A stretch of 47,881 nucleotides of DNA from Acidobacteriota bacterium (GTDB lineage Bacteria; Actinomycetota; Acidimicrobiia; Acidimicrobiales; Microtrichaceae): positions 1 through 47,881 of the forward strand of contig QEUP01000024.1 in the NCBI GenBank assembly GCA_003577145.1, in the 5' to 3' direction. Below the pieces are notes generated by a model. That model saw nothing but the letters and a program-made list of their open reading frames with translations, was not told the DNA's origin and did not search any database. Of the stretch, positions 1 to 9,477 are shown piece after piece. Made by a program: the position numbers and the translations under genes. The stretch's first letter is position 1. Every line of letters starts with the position of its first letter.

Positions 1-142
1 GGCCGACGCGGCGCAGGCGCCGGCCGTAGCAGCGAGGTGTGCCTGAGTGGCATCGGCGGAGCCGGGCGCTGGTGAGTGCAACGAAGCAGCGCCATGGCCA
101 ACACTGTGTAGTGTCTTGAGGCGAGCCGCGATCGGAGAGTTC
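1..142. other. Left edge, no gene assigned
   Basis: No complete gene is visible here. The reading frame of the first annotated gene stays open back to position 47, but the better start is at 143. A TAGTGT hexamer at 109-114 could be a -10 element for that gene. The GC-rich start (GGCGCAGGCGCCGGCC) resembles the palindromic intergenic repeats seen elsewhere in the window, although the match is weak. Confidence 0.3.
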
Positions 143-982
143 GTGAAGCCCGACGACGACCAACTAGATGAGCTGCTTGATGTTGACGACGAGTCCGGTG
201 ATGCCGCCCCCGATTCTCAAGACGAGGGTGACGAGGGTGACGAGGGTGACGAGGTCGGCGAGCCGGACGACGAAGAGGTGGTCACCCGCGACGGGCTCGT
301 GGTGGGGGACGACCAGCTTGCCTACGAGTTCCACGAGTGGGCGGGGGAGTCGCGGGGTCTGCTCGACAACCTGTTGAGCTCCAACCAGGTGCAGCACGCC
401 TGGCAGGGGACCACCCTGGTGATTCGCCTCGAGGACGAGGACGCCGTGGACAGTCTCATCGATCAGGTCGAGCTGTCCGCCAAGCCCGCACTCGACGTGG
501 GTGCCGACAAGGTGGTGTACGAGGTCGGGACCTGGTCCGCGGCTATGCAGAACGACCTCGCCGAGTCACTGACGGTCGCCGACATCCCGTTCGAGTGGGA
601 CGAGAACGGCGACCTCGTCATCTACGAGGAGCACGAAGCGCGAGTCGAGGAGATCCTCGACCTCATGCCCGACCCCGACGACGAGGAGATCGGGATCGAC
701 GAGGGTGTGGCGGTCCAAGACGCCCTCTCGCAGCTGTTCGTGGCTTGCGATCTCCTCACCCGGGATGCGAATGACGCCTCGGCGGTGATCGAGGCGGCAG
801 AGGCGGCAGAGGCCATGGAGGCCCTGGCACTGCCGTTCGGCTTCGCCTCTTCGGCCTGGCGCGAGCTGGTGGCCACGGCGAATGCGTTGCGTGAGGATCT
901 CGGCTCGGACAGCGACATCAGCGACGAGGAGATCGAAGCGAGAGCAGCGGCGCTCCGCGATGCGCTCCGTCCCTACGTGTGA
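143..982 (+). CDS. Acidic hypothetical protein
   Basis: The product is about 279 residues and is not assigned to a named family. It is very acidic: residues 1-45 are Asp/Glu-rich and contain a short tandem repeat of 9-bp units (gacgagggt, 221-256) encoding DEG DEG DEG DEV. The middle alternates short beta-strand/helix stretches that look like two related ~70-residue modules, each with a Val-rich strand followed by an acidic helix. The C-terminal third is Ala-rich helix. There is no signal peptide or membrane segment, so it is probably cytoplasmic. I chose GTG at 143 because GGAGAG lies just upstream; the frame is open to 47, so the start is uncertain. Modules of this kind are often annotated as putative signal-transducing proteins, but I would not transfer that function. 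Confidence 0.7.
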   Translation: MKPDDDQLDELLDVDDESGDAAPDSQDEGDEGDEGDEVGEPDDEEVVTRDGLVVGDDQLAYEFHEWAGESRGLLDNLLSSNQVQHAWQGTTLVIRLEDEDAVDSLIDQVELSAKPALDVGADKVVYEVGTWSAAMQNDLAESLTVADIPFEWDENGDLVIYEEHEARVEEILDLMPDPDDEEIGIDEGVAVQDALSQLFVACDLLTRDANDASAVIEAAEAAEAMEALALPFGFASSAWRELVATANALREDLGSDSDISDEEIEARAAALRDALRPYV

Positions 983-1062
983 GCGACGCGGTGACGGCGA
1001 TCAGCCCGTACCCGCGGCTCGCCCCCGCCGGCAGCCGGCGACCTGCCGCGGAACGATCGGAG

Positions 1063-1068
1063 TAGGTT
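1063..1068 (+). promoter_or_regulatory. -10 element, likely leaderless promoter
   Basis: TAGGTT fits the actinobacterial TANNNT -10 consensus. It ends exactly 6 nt before the GTG at 1075, so transcription would begin at or within a base of the start codon. There is no Shine-Dalgarno sequence. Confidence 0.45.
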
Positions 1069-1074
1069 GAGCCC

Positions 1075-1791
1075 GTGGTCCTGGCCGAACTGGACATCTT
1101 CCATTCACGCCCCGTCGCCCCCACCCGGCGGGTGGCGCTCGGGGAGTACCGGTTGCCAACCCGCCCGGCGCCGGGTTTCGGGGGCATCCTCCTCGGTGCA
1201 GTGGTTGCCCGCTTCATCCTCGACATCGACCGCGACTTCCAGCCCGAGTTCCACCGGCTGACCGTCGAGTTGGAGGAGGGCAGGCGGATCGTCCAGCCGA
1301 GGCTACGACACCGGTTCCAGAGCGACCGGGTCGGGCTGCTGCGAAGTCGCCACCGGCTGGTGCGCGACGGCGAGCGGGTGCGGTTCGCCTTGGACGACTC
1401 GAGGGCCACGCCGCTGCAGCATCTGCTGGGCGCGGTCTACGCGGCCGGGTCCATGGTGGATGGTGCGGCGGAGGCCATGGCTGCGGTCCGCGCCGGCATG
1501 CTGTGGCGAGGTCCGCTGGACGATCGCCTCGTCGCTCACCTGTCGGGAAGGCCTGCCGCGACCAGGGTTTCGGCTCGGGCGATGGCCGACCCTGTCAGCT
1601 GGGCTCTGGACGTGTTGGATCTGCGCTCCTCGAGCCGGGACCCCGGCCAGGTGCGTCTCGATGTGCAGCGGCGGTTCCGCGACCGGCTCCGCGATGCCCA
1701 CCCCGATCACGGCGGGGAGACCGAGACCGCCGCCCAGCGCATCGCCGACCTGCGGGAGGCCCGTCGCATCCTGCTGGCGCCGGCCAGGTGA
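1075..1791 (+). CDS. J-domain-containing protein
   Basis: This 238-residue protein has a J-domain at its C-terminus (about residues 175-236). The domain shows the diagnostic His-Pro-Asp in DAHPDHGG, preceded by a basic helix (RRFRDRLR) and followed by helix RIADLREARRILL. The HPD loop is what J-proteins use to stimulate Hsp70 (DnaK) ATPase. The N-terminal 170 residues match nothing I recognise and may bind the client. The J-domain is C-terminal and no Gly/Phe linker or zinc module is present, so this is a class-C-type co-chaperone and not DnaJ itself. A TAGGTT element 6 nt before GTG suggests leaderless expression. The hydrolase gene begins 20 nt downstream on the same strand, so the two are probably co-transcribed. 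Confidence 0.8.
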   Translation: MVLAELDIFHSRPVAPTRRVALGEYRLPTRPAPGFGGILLGAVVARFILDIDRDFQPEFHRLTVELEEGRRIVQPRLRHRFQSDRVGLLRSRHRLVRDGERVRFALDDSRATPLQHLLGAVYAAGSMVDGAAEAMAAVRAGMLWRGPLDDRLVAHLSGRPAATRVSARAMADPVSWALDVLDLRSSSRDPGQVRLDVQRRFRDRLRDAHPDHGGETETAAQRIADLREARRILLAPAR

Positions 1792-1810
1792 CCCGGTCGG
1801 GGGCCAGCGC

Positions 1811-2368
1811 ATGGTGAACGCCGTACTGCTGACTCACGGTGCCGGCAGCGACAGGGACCACCACACCCTGTTGGCGCTCGCCGACGCATTGGCACCTACC
1901 CCCGTCGAGCGAATCGACTTCCCGTACCGCCGCGAGGGGAGGAAGGCACCGGACAGAGCACCGAAGCTCGTGTCATGCATCAGCGACGAGGCGGCCGCCC
2001 TCGCCGAGCGGGTCGGTTGCGATCTCGACGAGATCGTCTACGGGGGGAGGTCGCTGGGCGGGCGGATGTGTTCGCTGGCGGTTGCCGAAGGCCTTCCCGC
2101 CGCCGGACTGGTGCTCATCAGCTATCCGTTGCACCCGCCGGGAAAGCCCGACAAGATGCGCGTCGATCACCTCCCGGACATCGACGTACCCTGCCTGTTC
2201 GTATCCGGTGACCGTGATCCGTTCGGCACGCCCGCAGAGCTCGAGCTTGCCACCGCGGCAGTTCGTGGGCCGGTGACTCATGTGTGGGTCGAGGGCGGCC
2301 GCCACGACATCAAAGGTGGTGACCAGCAGATCGTCGACGCAGTGGTGTCGTGGATGGCGGGGCTTTGA
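1811..2368 (+). CDS. Alpha/beta hydrolase, KANL3/TEX30-like
   Basis: This 185-residue alpha/beta-hydrolase lacks a lid. The nucleophile elbow GGRSLGGR carries the catalytic Ser, the acid is in SGDRDPFG, and the His is in GGRHDIKG. The N-terminal LLTHGAGSD supplies the oxyanion-hole region. The short length and the HGAGSDRDH start fit the dienelactone-hydrolase-like family related to KANL3/TEX30. The substrate is unknown. ATG at 1811 starts the recognisable fold and lies 20 nt after the J-domain gene, so the two probably form an operon. The gene converges on the L,D-transpeptidase gene with only 23 nt between the stops, and I see no terminator there. Confidence 0.82.
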   Translation: MVNAVLLTHGAGSDRDHHTLLALADALAPTPVERIDFPYRREGRKAPDRAPKLVSCISDEAAALAERVGCDLDEIVYGGRSLGGRMCSLAVAEGLPAAGLVLISYPLHPPGKPDKMRVDHLPDIDVPCLFVSGDRDPFGTPAELELATAAVRGPVTHVWVEGGRHDIKGGDQQIVDAVVSWMAGL

Positions 2369-2391
2369 ACGGCCGTTGCATGCACGCCGCG

Positions 2392-3264
2392 TCAGGGCAG
2401 GATCTCGACCGGTACCCCTAGGGGTAGCAACTGCACGAGGCGACCGATGTTCTCGTTGGTCATCCGGATGCATCCGTGGCTGACATCGGCGCCGATGGTC
2501 GAGGGATCGTTGGTCCCGTGGATGCCGATGATCGCCTCGGTGCCGTTGAAGCTGTCCAGCACGTTGGAGTACCCCGAGAGCCCGTAGGCGTAGTCGCCGT
2601 ACACGCTGTCTTCCTGCACGGGTTGCAGGAGCTCTTTGATGTAGAAGACGCCTCCGGGTGTCGGCGTGTCCTGCGTCCCCACACCGACCGGGATGGTCAT
2701 GGAAGGCTCACCGCGTTCGTAGAGGGTGAGCATGTGCTCGCCGAGCTCCACGACGATCCGGTAGTCGTTGTATTCGACCTCGACGTCACTGCCGCGGATC
2801 CATCCTTTGCTCCCGTTGGGTCTGACCGGCAGGTAGACCTCGTGCCAGAGCTCGCCTTCGGCTTCGACGTCGAGTTGTTCGACGAGGAACACCGCGGGTA
2901 CGCCATGTTCGTTGGGGTTGGTGATCTTCTGTTCGGTCCGGGCGCCGTTCTGATCCGGGGGCGTGAGGGCCACGTCGCCGGCCGGCGCGTCGTAGACGGT
3001 GATCTCGCTGACCTCCGGGCGGCCCTCGGCCACGAAGTTCCGGTACTCGGGCGCAGCGGTGGGTGTGGGAGAAGGCGTGCTGGTCGTGGGTGTCGGAGAA
3101 GGCGTGCTGGTCGTGGTTGTGACCGTAGGTGCGGCATCGTCGCGGCCCTCGTCCTTGGCAGCCGGCTGCCCTTCGCCGCTGCAGGAGAACAGGAGCAGCG
3201 ACAGCGCGGCGACGCTCAGAAGAAGATGCGCGCGCGTGAAAGACGAGAGCTCTCCGCGGGACAC
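2392..3264 (-). CDS. L,D-transpeptidase (YkuD) lipoprotein
   Basis: This peptidoglycan cross-linking enzyme makes 3-3 bridges by cysteine chemistry on the outer face of the membrane. The C-terminal YkuD domain (about the last 120 residues) shows the signature HGTN...SHGCIRMTN with catalytic His and Cys. The N-terminus is a lipoprotein signal ending LLLFSC, followed by a Thr/Pro-rich linker with a 27-bp tandem duplication (3062-3115, TTSTPSPTP twice), and then an SH3-like region before the catalytic domain. GTG at 3264 gives a compact signal peptide. An ATG at 3327 in the same frame overlaps the upstream MFS stop and would add 21 basic residues. It probably shares the MFS transcript. Confidence 0.88.
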   Translation of the reverse strand: MSRGELSSFTRAHLLLSVAALSLLLFSCSGEGQPAAKDEGRDDAAPTVTTTTSTPSPTPTTSTPSPTPTAAPEYRNFVAEGRPEVSEITVYDAPAGDVALTPPDQNGARTEQKITNPNEHGVPAVFLVEQLDVEAEGELWHEVYLPVRPNGSKGWIRGSDVEVEYNDYRIVVELGEHMLTLYERGEPSMTIPVGVGTQDTPTPGGVFYIKELLQPVQEDSVYGDYAYGLSGYSNVLDSFNGTEAIIGIHGTNDPSTIGADVSHGCIRMTNENIGRLVQLLPLGVPVEILP

Positions 3265-3313
3265 GGCGGATGAGTAAGCGCTCCTCGTCCGGCGATGAGA
3301 ACGGCTCCGCGTC

Positions 3314-4825
3314 TCAGCTTGGGTCATCGGGGTTGATCTCTTCCAACTCGCGGTTGGCCGTTTCGGGGAACTGCCACAATACGAGACCAGCTGCCAGCAG
3401 GGGGCCGATGCCTAGGACGGTGAAGGCCCAGGCGAAGCCGATGCCGTCGATGATGGGGCCGGCCACCAGGAACCCGGCTACCGCGCCGGCGACCGAGATG
3501 GCGGTGGCTGCGCCGTTCGAGGCGGCGCGGCGCCCGGTGGGGAACAGCTCGGGCCCGAATACCCCCAGCGCCGGGACCGCCGCAGCGAACACCAGCCCCG
3601 AGAGCAACGCGAAGATCCATAGCCAGATCCCGGCCGTCGCGAAGTGCAGGATCCGGAACAGCACACCACCGGTCAAGCCGACTGCTGTCACCACCTTGCG
3701 ACCTCGGAGGTCCGCCAGCTTCCCGCCTACGACGATGCCGATGCCGGCCGGGGCACCGGTGATGATGGCGAACGCCGAGATGTCGAGTCCGTCGAAGCCT
3801 CGCTGGTCGTTCAGGTAGTTGTTCTGCAGTTGCGCCGAAGGGGCGAAGAAGAAGTTCAGCACGAACAGGGCTCCTGCGTAGGCAACGAGCCGCTTGACGA
3901 TGATGTGGTCACGAAGTCCTTCCTGCTCGGCTTCGTGCTGGGCGGCGAAGCGCCGGGTCTCGGGCAGTCGCCGGATCACGTCGATGATGAGCGGCAGCGT
4001 CACCACCGGTACGAGATAGATGTAACGCCAGCCGCCCGGGCCCAGATCGGCCAGCGGCAGCGCGATGAGGACGACGCCGGCGCCGAGACCACCCGCCATG
4101 GCCAGCACTCCGGTCGCGTAGGCGCGGGAACCGGCCGGCAGCTCCTCGGCCGCGACGATGATGATGAGGATGGACACCGCAATGGCGAGCGAGCGGCTGA
4201 CCGTCTGGAGTCCGGCGACCGCACCCAGACTGGGAGCGAACGCCGTCAGCAGCGACATGGAGCAGCTGCCGAGCGCGGCGAAGGCCAGCAGGCGATGCCG
4301 TCCCTTCCGGTCAGCCAGCCACAGGACCCCCAGGGCGATGGGGATCCCGATGCGAGCCACCAGGAAGATCCTGGATTCGACGCCTGCCGAGTCGTGGCCG
4401 AAGTCCGACGCGGTGAAGGTCAGCGTCTGGGTGAGCAGCGACGTGTAGAAGCCCTCCACGATGGCGAGGGCGCAGACCAGCCCGATCACCTTGGCGGTTC
4501 GTTCGTCGATCCGGTTGGGTGGCGCCCACCAGGGGATCCTCCCGGGGCTGAGTCGGGTACGCAGCGCCGATCGAAACGGCACGGCGAACAGCCACGACCA
4601 GTAGGGGATGGCGAGGCGGTAGTCGAGGTTCTCGGTGAGGGTGGCCCGGCCGTTACCGAGAGGCACGACCGCAACGGTGCGGACGTAATGGGTGAAGGGG
4701 CCCTCATCGACGGTGTAGCGCCCTTCTCCGTCCGTCTTCTCCAAGACGATGATGTCGTCGCGAGGCTCGAGGAGGGTCGCGATCTCCTTCACATCCAACT
4801 CTCGCGAAACAGTCAGTTTTGCCAT
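3314..4825 (-). CDS. MFS transporter
   Basis: This is a major facilitator superfamily permease of about 503 residues with roughly 12 membrane segments. It carries the loop signature LADRKGRHR between segments 2 and 3 and the repeated version LADLRGRKV in the second half, plus GPELFPTGRRAASNG. An N-terminal cytoplasmic extension of about 90 residues precedes the first helix, an arrangement I associate with a subset of actinobacterial MFS proteins. The substrate cannot be told from sequence; resemblance to sugar- or metabolite-porter loops is only general. ATG at 4825 is preferred over an upstream in-frame start at 4876. The gene is divergent from murA, and candidate -10 elements for the two genes overlap around 4872-4879. 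The transpeptidase gene follows closely or overlaps. Confidence 0.85.
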   Translation of the reverse strand: MAKLTVSRELDVKEIATLLEPRDDIIVLEKTDGEGRYTVDEGPFTHYVRTVAVVPLGNGRATLTENLDYRLAIPYWSWLFAVPFRSALRTRLSPGRIPWWAPPNRIDERTAKVIGLVCALAIVEGFYTSLLTQTLTFTASDFGHDSAGVESRIFLVARIGIPIALGVLWLADRKGRHRLLAFAALGSCSMSLLTAFAPSLGAVAGLQTVSRSLAIAVSILIIIVAAEELPAGSRAYATGVLAMAGGLGAGVVLIALPLADLGPGGWRYIYLVPVVTLPLIIDVIRRLPETRRFAAQHEAEQEGLRDHIIVKRLVAYAGALFVLNFFFAPSAQLQNNYLNDQRGFDGLDISAFAIITGAPAGIGIVVGGKLADLRGRKVVTAVGLTGGVLFRILHFATAGIWLWIFALLSGLVFAAAVPALGVFGPELFPTGRRAASNGAATAISVAGAVAGFLVAGPIIDGIGFAWAFTVLGIGPLLAAGLVLWQFPETANRELEEINPDDPS

Positions 4826-4871
4826 CAGTTGGCCGCCTGCCGACCGGTTTCTCCGCCGTGGGTAGACAGCG

Positions 4872-4879
4872 AGCATACT
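4872..4879. promoter_or_regulatory. Overlapping divergent -10 elements (murA / MFS)
   Basis: In AGCATACT, plus-strand CATACT lies 8 nt before the murA GTG, and minus-strand TATGCT (from AGCATA) would serve the MFS gene. The intergenic region is only 62 bp, so the two promoters must overlap if both are used. No convincing -35 boxes are seen. Confidence 0.3.
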
Positions 4880-4887
4880 GATAGGTC

Positions 4888-6138
4888 GTGGATCAGCTCA
4901 TTCTCCGCCCGTCCGGCCCGCTGTCGGGGGAGGTGCCCATCTCTGGCGCCAAGAACTCGGTGCTCAAGCTGCTGGCTGCCACCGCACTGGCTGATGGCAC
5001 CTACGCGATCCACAACGTGCCCCGTATTGCCGACGTCGAATGGATGAGCGAACTGCTCATCTCGATGGGTGCTGATGTCGCCTGGTCAGGTGAGCAGTCC
5101 CTCACCGTCACGTGGGATCGTGACTGCATACCGGAAGCGCCATACGAAGTCGTCGAGAGGATGCGCGCCTCGATTGTCGTGCTGGGCCCCCTGCTCACCC
5201 GCTTCGGCCGGGCCAAGGTCGCACTGCCCGGTGGAGACGACTTCGGGCCACGTCCCATCGACATGCATCTCAGAGCACTCGAGAAGATGGGGGCGTCCTT
5301 CGAGACGGTGCACGGCTACGTCGAGGCGCGGTGTGAGCGCCTGCGCGGCAGCCGCATCACCCTCGAGTTCCCGAGCGTCGGAGCCACCGAGAACGTCCTG
5401 ATGGCCGCGGTGCTCGCCGAGGGGACGACGGTGATCGAGAACGCAGCCCGCGAACCCGAGATCGCCGACCTCGCGTCGTTCCTCAACCGCATGGGGGCCA
5501 AGGTGCTGGGCGCGGGCAGCCCGACGATAGAGATCCAAGGCGTGGATGCGCTCAGCCCGGTCGATCACAGGGTGATACCCGATCGGATCGAGGCTGCGAC
5601 CTACCTGGCGGCCGTCGGCGCGGCGGGGGGCGAGGTGGTGCTGGTAGGCGCTCGCGCCGACCACATGGAGATGCTCATCCACAAGCTCGGACAGATGGGT
5701 ATGCGCATCTCGCCCGACAGCGCCGGGCTGTGGGCGATGGCCAGCGGGCGGCTCAAGGCGGTCGATGTCGCGACCCTGCCCTACCCCGGCCTGGCGACCG
5801 ACTACAAGCCGTTCCTCGTCACGCTCCTCGCGCTGGGCGAGGGAACAGGGATCGTCACCGAGAACCTCTTCACCGGACGTTTCCGCTACATCGACGAACT
5901 GATCCGCATGGGTGCTGACATCCGGATCGAGGGTCACCATGCCGTCGTACGCGGCAAGGAGATGCTGTCGGGCGCCCCGGTCAAGGCGCACGACATCCGA
6001 GCCGGTGCGGCCCTGGCGGTAGCGGCGCTGCGCGCCGAGGGCGAGACGGTGATCTCTGATAGCTCACACATCGACCGTGGCTACGAGAGGTTCTTCGAGA
6101 AGATGAGGGGCATAGGGGTCAAAGTCGACCGCAAGTGA
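4888..6138 (+). CDS. murA: UDP-N-acetylglucosamine 1-carboxyvinyltransferase
   Basis: This is the first committed cytoplasmic step of peptidoglycan synthesis: enolpyruvyl transfer from PEP to UDP-GlcNAc. Its 416 residues match the family length. Visible signatures are the N-terminal ISGAKNSVLK (Lys22, Asn23), GPLLTRFGRAKVALPGG, the TDYKP region holding the conserved Asp, and the C-terminal DIRAGAALAVAAL and IDRGYERF. The catalytic-loop residue that is Cys115 in E. coli is Asp117 here (PGGDDFG, codon gac at 5236-5238), as in mycobacteria and chlamydiae. Such enzymes remain active but escape alkylation by fosfomycin. GTG at 4888 starts directly at the family N-terminus. The gene stands alone and is convergent with the small repeat protein gene. 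Confidence 0.97.
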   Translation: MDQLILRPSGPLSGEVPISGAKNSVLKLLAATALADGTYAIHNVPRIADVEWMSELLISMGADVAWSGEQSLTVTWDRDCIPEAPYEVVERMRASIVVLGPLLTRFGRAKVALPGGDDFGPRPIDMHLRALEKMGASFETVHGYVEARCERLRGSRITLEFPSVGATENVLMAAVLAEGTTVIENAAREPEIADLASFLNRMGAKVLGAGSPTIEIQGVDALSPVDHRVIPDRIEAATYLAAVGAAGGEVVLVGARADHMEMLIHKLGQMGMRISPDSAGLWAMASGRLKAVDVATLPYPGLATDYKPFLVTLLALGEGTGIVTENLFTGRFRYIDELIRMGADIRIEGHHAVVRGKEMLSGAPVKAHDIRAGAALAVAALRAEGETVISDSSHIDRGYERFFEKMRGIGVKVDRK

Positions 6139-7756
<1,618 letters not shown>

Positions 7757-8047
7757 GGCGCTAGTCCTCCTCGGGGGTTGCACCCCCGACGCACGGCCTC
7801 CGGCCGAGCTCCCCCATCCCGGCGGGGACCCCAACCCCGCCGGCGGCGCTTCGGCCATGGCCAACAAGCTGTCGATGCCGCGATCTCGAGCGCCTGGTGG
7901 TGCCGATCGGCATACGAGGCGATCGTAATGCTTGGACCACCAACCGCATGGGTGTGGCCGGCCGGAGGAGTGGCGTAGGAACAGCGGCGGTGCGGCCGTT
8001 GTTGTCGGTAAAGGACAGCAGAACGGCCTCGTTCACCGGGAGATCTT
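7757..8047. other. Divergent intergenic region
   Basis: This is about 290 bp between the membrane operon (minus) and the NifU-like gene (plus). It contains a GC-rich palindromic stretch around 7790-7855, with short inverted repeats such as ggcctccggcc. It must hold promoters for both directions, but none is clear enough to call. No RNA gene or riboswitch is recognised. Confidence 0.4.
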
Positions 8048-8371
8048 GTGACGCGAACCCGGACGCGGCCACAATCGAATGTCCGGGTGACCACTACGAG
8101 CCAGGAGCGAAGAGTGCTACGCCAGGTCGAGCAGACCATCGACGCCATCCGACCCGCGATCCAGGTGGACGGGGGTGACATCGAACTGGTTGGTGTCGAT
8201 GAGGACTCCGGCGTGGTGGAGGTTCGCCTCGTCGGAGCCTGTGTCTCCTGCCCTGCTTCCACCCAGACGCTCAAGGCGGGTATCGAGCGAATCATGAAGG
8301 ACCGGGTGGAAGGCGTGACCGAAGTCGTGAACGTGGACGAGCGGCCAACCGAGTCGCCGCTCGAGCTGTGA
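8048..8371 (+). CDS. NifU C-terminal domain Fe-S scaffold protein
   Basis: This 107-residue protein is essentially one Nfu domain: a helix, then IRPAIQVDGGDIELVGV, then the Cys-X-X-Cys motif in VGACVSCPASTQTLKAGIERIM, whose two cysteines bind a shared [4Fe-4S] cluster between subunits. It probably delivers Fe-S clusters to cytoplasmic apoproteins and may work with the cysteine desulfurase encoded at 23255. The first 13 residues are basic and poorly conserved in character, so GTG at 8087 (VTTTSQER) is an equally possible start. MeaB follows 28 nt downstream on the same strand. Confidence 0.9.
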   Translation: MTRTRTRPQSNVRVTTTSQERRVLRQVEQTIDAIRPAIQVDGGDIELVGVDEDSGVVEVRLVGACVSCPASTQTLKAGIERIMKDRVEGVTEVVNVDERPTESPLEL

Positions 8372-8399
8372 TGCGCCGGAACGGCAGGCGAACACGTGG

Positions 8400-9395
8400 A
8401 TGGCGAGGGCTAATGTCGCAGGCAGTCCCGTCCGGAGAGCCGAGACCATCGCAGAAGCCCCTGATCCTCAGCAGCTGATCGCGGCGGCCCGCCGGGGTCA
8501 TCGCCCCTCTCTCGCGCGGCTGATCTCCATCGTCGAGCGTGGAGGGGATGATGCTCGCGCCCTCGGCAAGCTCACCCACAGCCTGGGGGGCGACGCCTTC
8601 ACCGTCGGGATCACCGGCGCTCCGGGGGCGGGCAAGTCGACGTTGACCAGCGCCCTCACGCGTCTCATGCGAGACGAGGACCTGAGGGTGGCGGTTCTGG
8701 CGGTCGACCCGAGTTCCCCGTTCTCCGGTGGAGCCATCCTGGGCGACCGTGTGCGAATGGGCGATCACGCCCTCGACGAGGGCGTGTACATCCGTTCCAT
8801 GGCGACCAGAGGCCATCTCGGCGGCCTCGCGCTGGCCACCCCGGAGGCGATCCGGGTTCTCGACGCGGTCGGCAAGCCCTGGGTTCTGGTCGAGACGGTC
8901 GGCGTGGGGCAGATGGAGGTCGAGATCGTGGGTGCCGCCGATTCCACGGTCGTGGTGGTGAACCCGGGTTGGGGGGATTCGATTCAGGCCAACAAGGCGG
9001 GGCTCATGGAGATCGCCGACATCTTCGTGGTCAACAAGGCCGACCGGCCGGGAGCCGACCAGACCCGCAGGGACCTCGAGCAGATGCTCGACCTCTCGGC
9101 GTCAGGCCCGTGGCGGCCGCCGATCATGATGACCGTAGCGTCGACCGGCGAGGGTGTGGATCGGTTCTGGGGCGCCATCCAGGACCACCGCGCCCATCTG
9201 ACCCGGACGGGCGAGCTCGAACGACGCCGGGCCCGCCGACTCGACGAGGAGCTCCGCGAGATCGTGGTCGCAAGGCTCGAGGCGCGGGTGGGTGACCTCT
9301 GCTCGAGCGATAGGTACGAGCACATCCACCGGGATGTGATGGATCGCCGTCTCGATCCCTGGACCGCAGCAGACATGCTGCTGGCCGAGGGCTGA
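8400..9395 (+). CDS. meaB: MeaB/ArgK-type GTPase, methylmalonyl-CoA mutase chaperone
   Basis: This G3E-family P-loop GTPase has 331 residues. It carries the Walker A GITGAPGAGKSTLT, the family signature DPSSPFSGGAILGDRVRM, the switch region VETVGVGQ and the specificity motif NKAD. Known members load and protect adenosylcobalamin in methylmalonyl-CoA mutase and related isomerases. No mutase gene is in this window, so the partner must lie elsewhere. The last codons (LAEG and stop) are repeated as the first unit of a 19-bp tandem array that runs past the stop. The gene follows the nfu-like gene and converges on the Fur-family gene. Enoyl-CoA hydratase nearby is consistent with acyl-CoA metabolism. 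Confidence 0.93.
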   Translation: MARANVAGSPVRRAETIAEAPDPQQLIAAARRGHRPSLARLISIVERGGDDARALGKLTHSLGGDAFTVGITGAPGAGKSTLTSALTRLMRDEDLRVAVLAVDPSSPFSGGAILGDRVRMGDHALDEGVYIRSMATRGHLGGLALATPEAIRVLDAVGKPWVLVETVGVGQMEVEIVGAADSTVVVVNPGWGDSIQANKAGLMEIADIFVVNKADRPGADQTRRDLEQMLDLSASGPWRPPIMMTVASTGEGVDRFWGAIQDHRAHLTRTGELERRRARRLDEELREIVVARLEARVGDLCSSDRYEHIHRDVMDRRLDPWTAADMLLAEG

Positions 9396-9477
9396 ACGCG
9401 TGGCCGAGGGCTGAACGCGTGGCCGAGGGCTGAACGCGTGGCCGAGGGCTGAACGCGTGGCCGAGGGCTGAACGCGG
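9383..9477 (+). repeat. 19-bp tandem repeat duplicating the meaB tail
   Basis: There are five consecutive units of ggccgagggctgaacgcgt: 9383-9401, 9402-9420, 9421-9439, 9440-9458 and 9459-9477, the last differing at its final base. The first unit contains the last codons and TGA of meaB, so the array is an expansion of the gene's 3' end. It stops at the stop codon of the converging Fur-family gene (9478). Confidence 0.95.

Noticed and set aside
3062-3115. 27-bp tandem repeat in the L,D-transpeptidase gene as a regulatory element
   Set aside because: It encodes an in-frame Thr/Pro linker duplication, common in lipoprotein linkers. No further significance is seen.
3644-5047. 467-residue open frame antisense to the MFS transporter
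   Set aside because: It is low-complexity, Gln/Arg/Asp-rich antisense reading across both the MFS gene and the murA start. The MFS protein has clear membrane topology and motifs.
5236-5238. Asp117 in MurA as a sequencing error
   Set aside because: Asp at this site is a known natural variant in actinobacteria, and the surrounding loop is intact.
7757-7867. N-terminal extension of the polytopic membrane protein (ATG 7867)
   Set aside because: The extra residues are Pro/Gly-rich and look like translated repeat-like intergenic DNA, while a strong AGGAGG precedes TTG 7756.
9383-9477. CRISPR-like array
   Set aside because: The five 19-bp units are directly adjacent without spacers and contain the meaB stop; this is a simple tandem duplication with no cas genes nearby.
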